Source: Halorubrum salsamenti
Lineage (GTDB): Archaea; Halobacteriota; Halobacteria; Halobacteriales; Haloferacaceae
Reading direction: 5' to 3'
Length of the DNA: 64,000 nucleotides
Assembly: GCF_007671685.1 (NCBI RefSeq)
Contig: NZ_VCNL01000008.1
Location: 1 to 64,000, forward strand
Shown here: piece after piece, positions 61,213 through 64,000 of the stretch
Position numbering within the stretch: the first letter of the stretch is position 1
Layout: each line of letters begins with the position of its first letter
Translations under genes and position numbers: made by a program
The notes under the pieces: generated by a model
The model's input: the letters and a program-made list of their open reading frames with translations, nothing else
What the model was told of the DNA's origin: nothing
Databases searched by the model: none

Positions 61213-61335
61213 ATGAGCGCAAAGGGCCAGCTCCGTCGGTTCGAGAACAGGGCGCAGTTGCTGCGCCATATCTCTGAGGAGACCGGCACGGACATCGACA
61301 CGCTTTGGGACGAGTACGAAGCCCAGGTCGAATAG
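61213..61335 (+). CDS. Very small charged protein
   Basis: Forty residues (MSAKGQLRRFENRAQLLRHI at the start, ending DEYEAQVE), helical and acidic at the end. The ATG at 61213 is preferred over the longer frame from 61126, which starts directly behind the orc1/cdc6 stop and has no composition signal. It lies 21 bp before the HEPN gene on the same strand. Unknown function. Confidence 0.5.
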   Translation: MSAKGQLRRFENRAQLLRHISEETGTDIDTLWDEYEAQVE

Positions 61336-61356
61336 AGCCCTTTGCAGTTTTGACGC

Positions 61357-62757
61357 GTGGGCGACGACACTGATCTCGACGTATCGTTCGAAATAGACGC
61401 AGAGACAGTCTCTCTGAGCCCTATCGGTGAATATCAGGTTCTCGATCTGGAAGGGCCGGTCGTCATCGTTGGAGATGCGTCGTACCGCGTTGTTCCGGTC
61501 GGTGAAGACTCAGAGGCGTCAGAAGATGTTCGGGAACTTAGTGTCGACGAGATACGTGCTGCACTCAGCGAGCTCGCTGACAACGACGACTTTCAGTCAA
61601 TCGTAGACAATTGCCCGACGAATACGCCGCTCGTCTACGACGACATCGATTATTTGACTCGCCATCTCCCCACAAGTTCGCTCCAGAAGTGCCAGAAGCT
61701 GAGTGAGAGCACCCCTTTCGAGAAGGAATTACTCCTCCAAGTTGCCTACGTAGAACGCCAAAACTCTCTCGTCGGGCACGCAGACAACGTCCTCGAGTAT
61801 TATCTCGAACAGCGTGCTGAAATCGCTGAAAAACTCCGGTCCACCGACGAGATCGACAGCGACGTTGAGCGGTCATTCTTTTCGTATCTCCTCCTCGCCT
61901 CGGCACTCATCGAAGAGCTGACGACAGAAACGGTCCTCAACGAACTCTTTCGCGAGGAAGCTCGTCTCGACAGCATCACCGAGCACGTTCGGAGTATGGG
62001 GCACGCGAAGCGATTAGAGAAACTCTGTGATATCCAAATACTGACCGGAGGTGACCACGGATCGCTTGTCGAGGTCAAAGAACGCAGAAACAACCTCGTC
62101 CACGACGCGCAGAAACGTGCAGGCCTTGACGAACTCGAATCGCGTCGTGAAGTCGCACAGATCCTCGAACAGACTGATCGATGTGCGTCCGTCCTACTGA
62201 CGATCTCGGGAAAGAACATCGAGTCAGTCATCGCGAAGCGAGGGTGTGAGCCCTATATCGAACACGCTCAATCTGAAGCAGTAGCCGACACAATCACAAC
62301 CTGGGAACAGGAGAATCCAGAGCGCCTATCGAGACTTCACGACTGTGAAAGAGCAACCCTCGAAGAAATTCGCTGGGATACCGAAGAGAGTGACCCTAGG
62401 AACAACATCACGGAGGGATTCACATTTGATGGATTTGATGACGAAGAGCGGTATGAGATACTGATGGAGTTCGTCGGTGATGCCTCAAAGGCGTTCCTCG
62501 ACCGGATTGATGCTGATGCAAACGAGAGCAATCTCGATCGCTTCGATTTCGCGTTGATGGTGCTGCTCTGTGCTGGTCACAGGTACGAGGAGATTGCCCG
62601 GTGGCTGGATACCGACGAAAAGTACGTCCAGCGGAAGGAGAACGTGATAGCCTGGAGAGCTTCGCAGTTCGAGAAGGATTTGGTAGATGAGATCCCCCGC
62701 CCAGAGGGCCCAACATGGCCATCGGACACGGAATCAGATGAACAGGATGGGTGCTAG
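61357..62757 (+). CDS. Third HEPN-type protein, beside the initiator gene
   Basis: A 466-residue protein starting at a GTG. After an acidic N-terminus and helical region, residues 238-252 read VKERRNNLVHDAQK, a clear RN-x3-H HEPN motif, preceded by the helix pair SFFSYLLLASALIEELTTET. The C-terminal quarter has a helix-turn-helix-like stretch (RYEEIARWLDTDEKYVQRKE). It could be an RNase effector or RNA-binding protein. No partner nucleotidyltransferase is visible. Confidence 0.7.
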   Translation: MGDDTDLDVSFEIDAETVSLSPIGEYQVLDLEGPVVIVGDASYRVVPVGEDSEASEDVRELSVDEIRAALSELADNDDFQSIVDNCPTNTPLVYDDIDYLTRHLPTSSLQKCQKLSESTPFEKELLLQVAYVERQNSLVGHADNVLEYYLEQRAEIAEKLRSTDEIDSDVERSFFSYLLLASALIEELTTETVLNELFREEARLDSITEHVRSMGHAKRLEKLCDIQILTGGDHGSLVEVKERRNNLVHDAQKRAGLDELESRREVAQILEQTDRCASVLLTISGKNIESVIAKRGCEPYIEHAQSEAVADTITTWEQENPERLSRLHDCERATLEEIRWDTEESDPRNNITEGFTFDGFDDEERYEILMEFVGDASKAFLDRIDADANESNLDRFDFALMVLLCAGHRYEEIARWLDTDEKYVQRKENVIAWRASQFEKDLVDEIPRPEGPTWPSDTESDEQDGC

Positions 62758-62831
62758 CCCGATAACAGACGGGTCATCCTCGCATAGTACGTATGCTCTC
62801 TCAGCGGAAGGCACACTCGGATAAGACCGAG

Positions 62832-62933
62832 CGTAAGCATCTCGAAGACCGCCTCACGGCAGAAGGTACCATCCGGGATCGAGAGTACTCGCTCGTCGAT
62901 TCGGTAGCTACGTCGCCGATGCAGCGACCGTGA
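62832..62933 (+). pseudogene. Possible C-terminal remnant of a second Orc1/Cdc6
   Basis: The frame reads HLEDRLTAEGTIRDREYSLV before a TGA. This aligns with the end of the initiator at 60097-61125 (LLKADGSSRDREYTAID), where DREY falls at the same place. Only about 30 codons remain. Confidence 0.45.
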
Positions 62934-63006
62934 CGCCGCCACCAATCAGGCACTGAACTCGCCGAGGCCCGATTGCTCGTGCTCCAGTGGCTCAGCCGTA
63001 CTATGC

Positions 63007-64000
63007 CTATTCCCGGACATCGAATGCTTTCACCGCGACACGGACCGGATACCCACTCTCCGACTCCAGTCGATATACGCCGTGATCTGCAATCTCCGGC
63101 ACCTCAGAAACGTACCGGTCGTGCGCCATCGTCGCCTCCCGTATCCGGTCTTCAACCGTCCCGAAGTCCTGGCGCCGTGAGAAGATCAAGAGTGCAGCGT
63201 GTGAATCCCGGACAGTCAGGTTGTTTAGGAGCTGGTCAACCGCGTCCGTATACACAGATGGTCCATCCCAGAATTTGCACTCCGCGATGAACAGGTTCTC
63301 GTTATCATACCGGAGCAGGATATCCGTCTTCCCACCGCGGTTGAACGTTTCTCCGGTCGCGAACCCGGAGTAATGCGAATTAATCCCCATCAGGAAAATA
63401 TCCCGTAGCGACTCCTCATCCAGACCCCGGACCGGCGTGGCGGATCGTTCCAGATCACGTCCTAAGTCGTCAAGCAGATCCAAGACCTCGATAAAGGTCC
63501 GGTCCTGGAGCACCTCGTCATCACTGTCCGCAGCCGGTGACGGTAGCTCAATCTCTCGCTTTTTCTCCGGCACTACATATCCAGGTTCCGCGGTGTCACC
63601 GGTGTCGACACCCAGTTCGGCCATCACCGCATGGTTTGTATCAACGATCTCCCGCCGTTCCTCAATCGAGCGGCGGGCGGTTCGCCGCAGCTGCTCCTCC
63701 ATCTCCGCGATATCATCCTCAAGCTGTTCCACGAACCACGCCACCTTATCCACCCATTCGTCAACCTCTGACTGAATTTCGGCTTGGACCTGTTCCGCAT
63801 CCTTATTCCCGATTGTGTAGTCAACGTGGTAGACGACCTCGTTCCGGTTCAATTCATTGTAGCGCGGTTTGTTCAGCTTTGAGGAGCTAGGATTGATCTG
63901 CAGGAGGTCGCTGTCGCCGTCGAACGGCAGCTTCACACGGATCCGCTGGTACGTTTTAGTAGGCCGACCGCGCTGATTGAGGCCGGGCAGGCCTTGGCCA
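63007..64000 (-). CDS. PD-(D/E)XK nuclease-fold protein, runs off the window edge
   Basis: At least 330 codons; the frame stays open to base 64000 (GRPTKTYQRIRVKLPFDGDS precedes the apparent Met region), so the start lies outside. A central coiled coil (KVAWFVEQLEDDIAEMEEQL) precedes a C-terminal nuclease fold with GGKTDILLRYDNENLFIAEC, then KFWDGPS: the D...ExK pattern with Glu-Cys-Lys. A GTG-like start at about 63936 is possible but unlikely given the continuing frame. Probably another defence nuclease. Confidence 0.7.
   Translation of the reverse strand, partial: GQGLPGLNQRGRPTKTYQRIRVKLPFDGDSDLLQINPSSSKLNKPRYNELNRNEVVYHVDYTIGNKDAEQVQAEIQSEVDEWVDKVAWFVEQLEDDIAEMEEQLRRTARRSIEERREIVDTNHAVMAELGVDTGDTAEPGYVVPEKKREIELPSPAADSDDEVLQDRTFIEVLDLLDDLGRDLERSATPVRGLDEESLRDIFLMGINSHYSGFATGETFNRGGKTDILLRYDNENLFIAECKFWDGPSVYTDAVDQLLNNLTVRDSHAALLIFSRRQDFGTVEDRIREATMAHDRYVSEVPEIADHGVYRLESESGYPVRVAVKAFDVRE

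Overview
The window looks like part of a haloarchaeal accessory replicon (megaplasmid or plasmid-like island). The evidence is high G+C acidic proteins, a plasmid-style TFB, an Orc1/Cdc6-type gene, a ParA partition locus with flanking repeats, haloarchaeal families (HVO_A0114-type and DUF7521-type proteins, a CoxA-CoxC fusion), several insertion sequences and an unusual density of broken genes. I cannot name the genus. All calls come from reading the sequence; no database search was possible.

Layout: 0-6.5 kb carries small membrane proteins, a winged-helix gene and a three-gene Mrp/NuoM-like antiporter operon. 6.7-24.8 kb is a metal and respiration island: sppA pseudogene, ZntA-type P-ATPase, cytochrome bd oxidase (cydAB plus a small partner), a CDF exporter, an IS1595-type element that cut a CPBP protease gene, a tRNA-Glu, a decayed P-ATPase, HTH/DUF7521 pair, TFB, CtaA-like haem A synthase, a DsbA-like thiol oxidoreductase with a broken DsbB, an intact CPBP protease, a two-domain multicopper oxidase and a polytopic membrane protein. 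25-39 kb continues this theme around IS1182-like, IS5-like and MITE-like elements: a P-ATPase with an SPW instead of a CPC motif, ACR3-type arsenite efflux (one intact copy, one fragment), cox2 and fused coxAC, a CDF fragment, NikR and a His-rich nickel permease.

39.8-45 kb is the plasmid maintenance block: tyrosine recombinase, a TumE-like/HTH pair, a ParA operon and A+T-rich repeats of the type CAATCT(A/G)CAT on both sides of it. 45-64 kb is a dense candidate defence island: a Mrr-like nuclease divergent from two overlapping HEPN-domain genes; a tightly coupled seven-gene operon (PLD-SF2 helicase, small protein, DndD-like SMC ATPase, DNA-phosphorothioation-associated protein 4-like protein, N4-cytosine-type methyltransferase, unknown, cytidine-deaminase-like); a GHKL ATPase fused to a PD-(D/E)XK nuclease; an Orc1/Cdc6 gene with an in-frame amber; a third HEPN protein; and a nuclease gene running off the right edge.

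The best candidates for something undescribed are the seven-gene operon at 49460-56697, which resembles the restriction half of archaeal phosphorothioation defence but has no sulfur-modification genes and carries its own methyltransferase, and the double-HEPN operon at 46399-48301.
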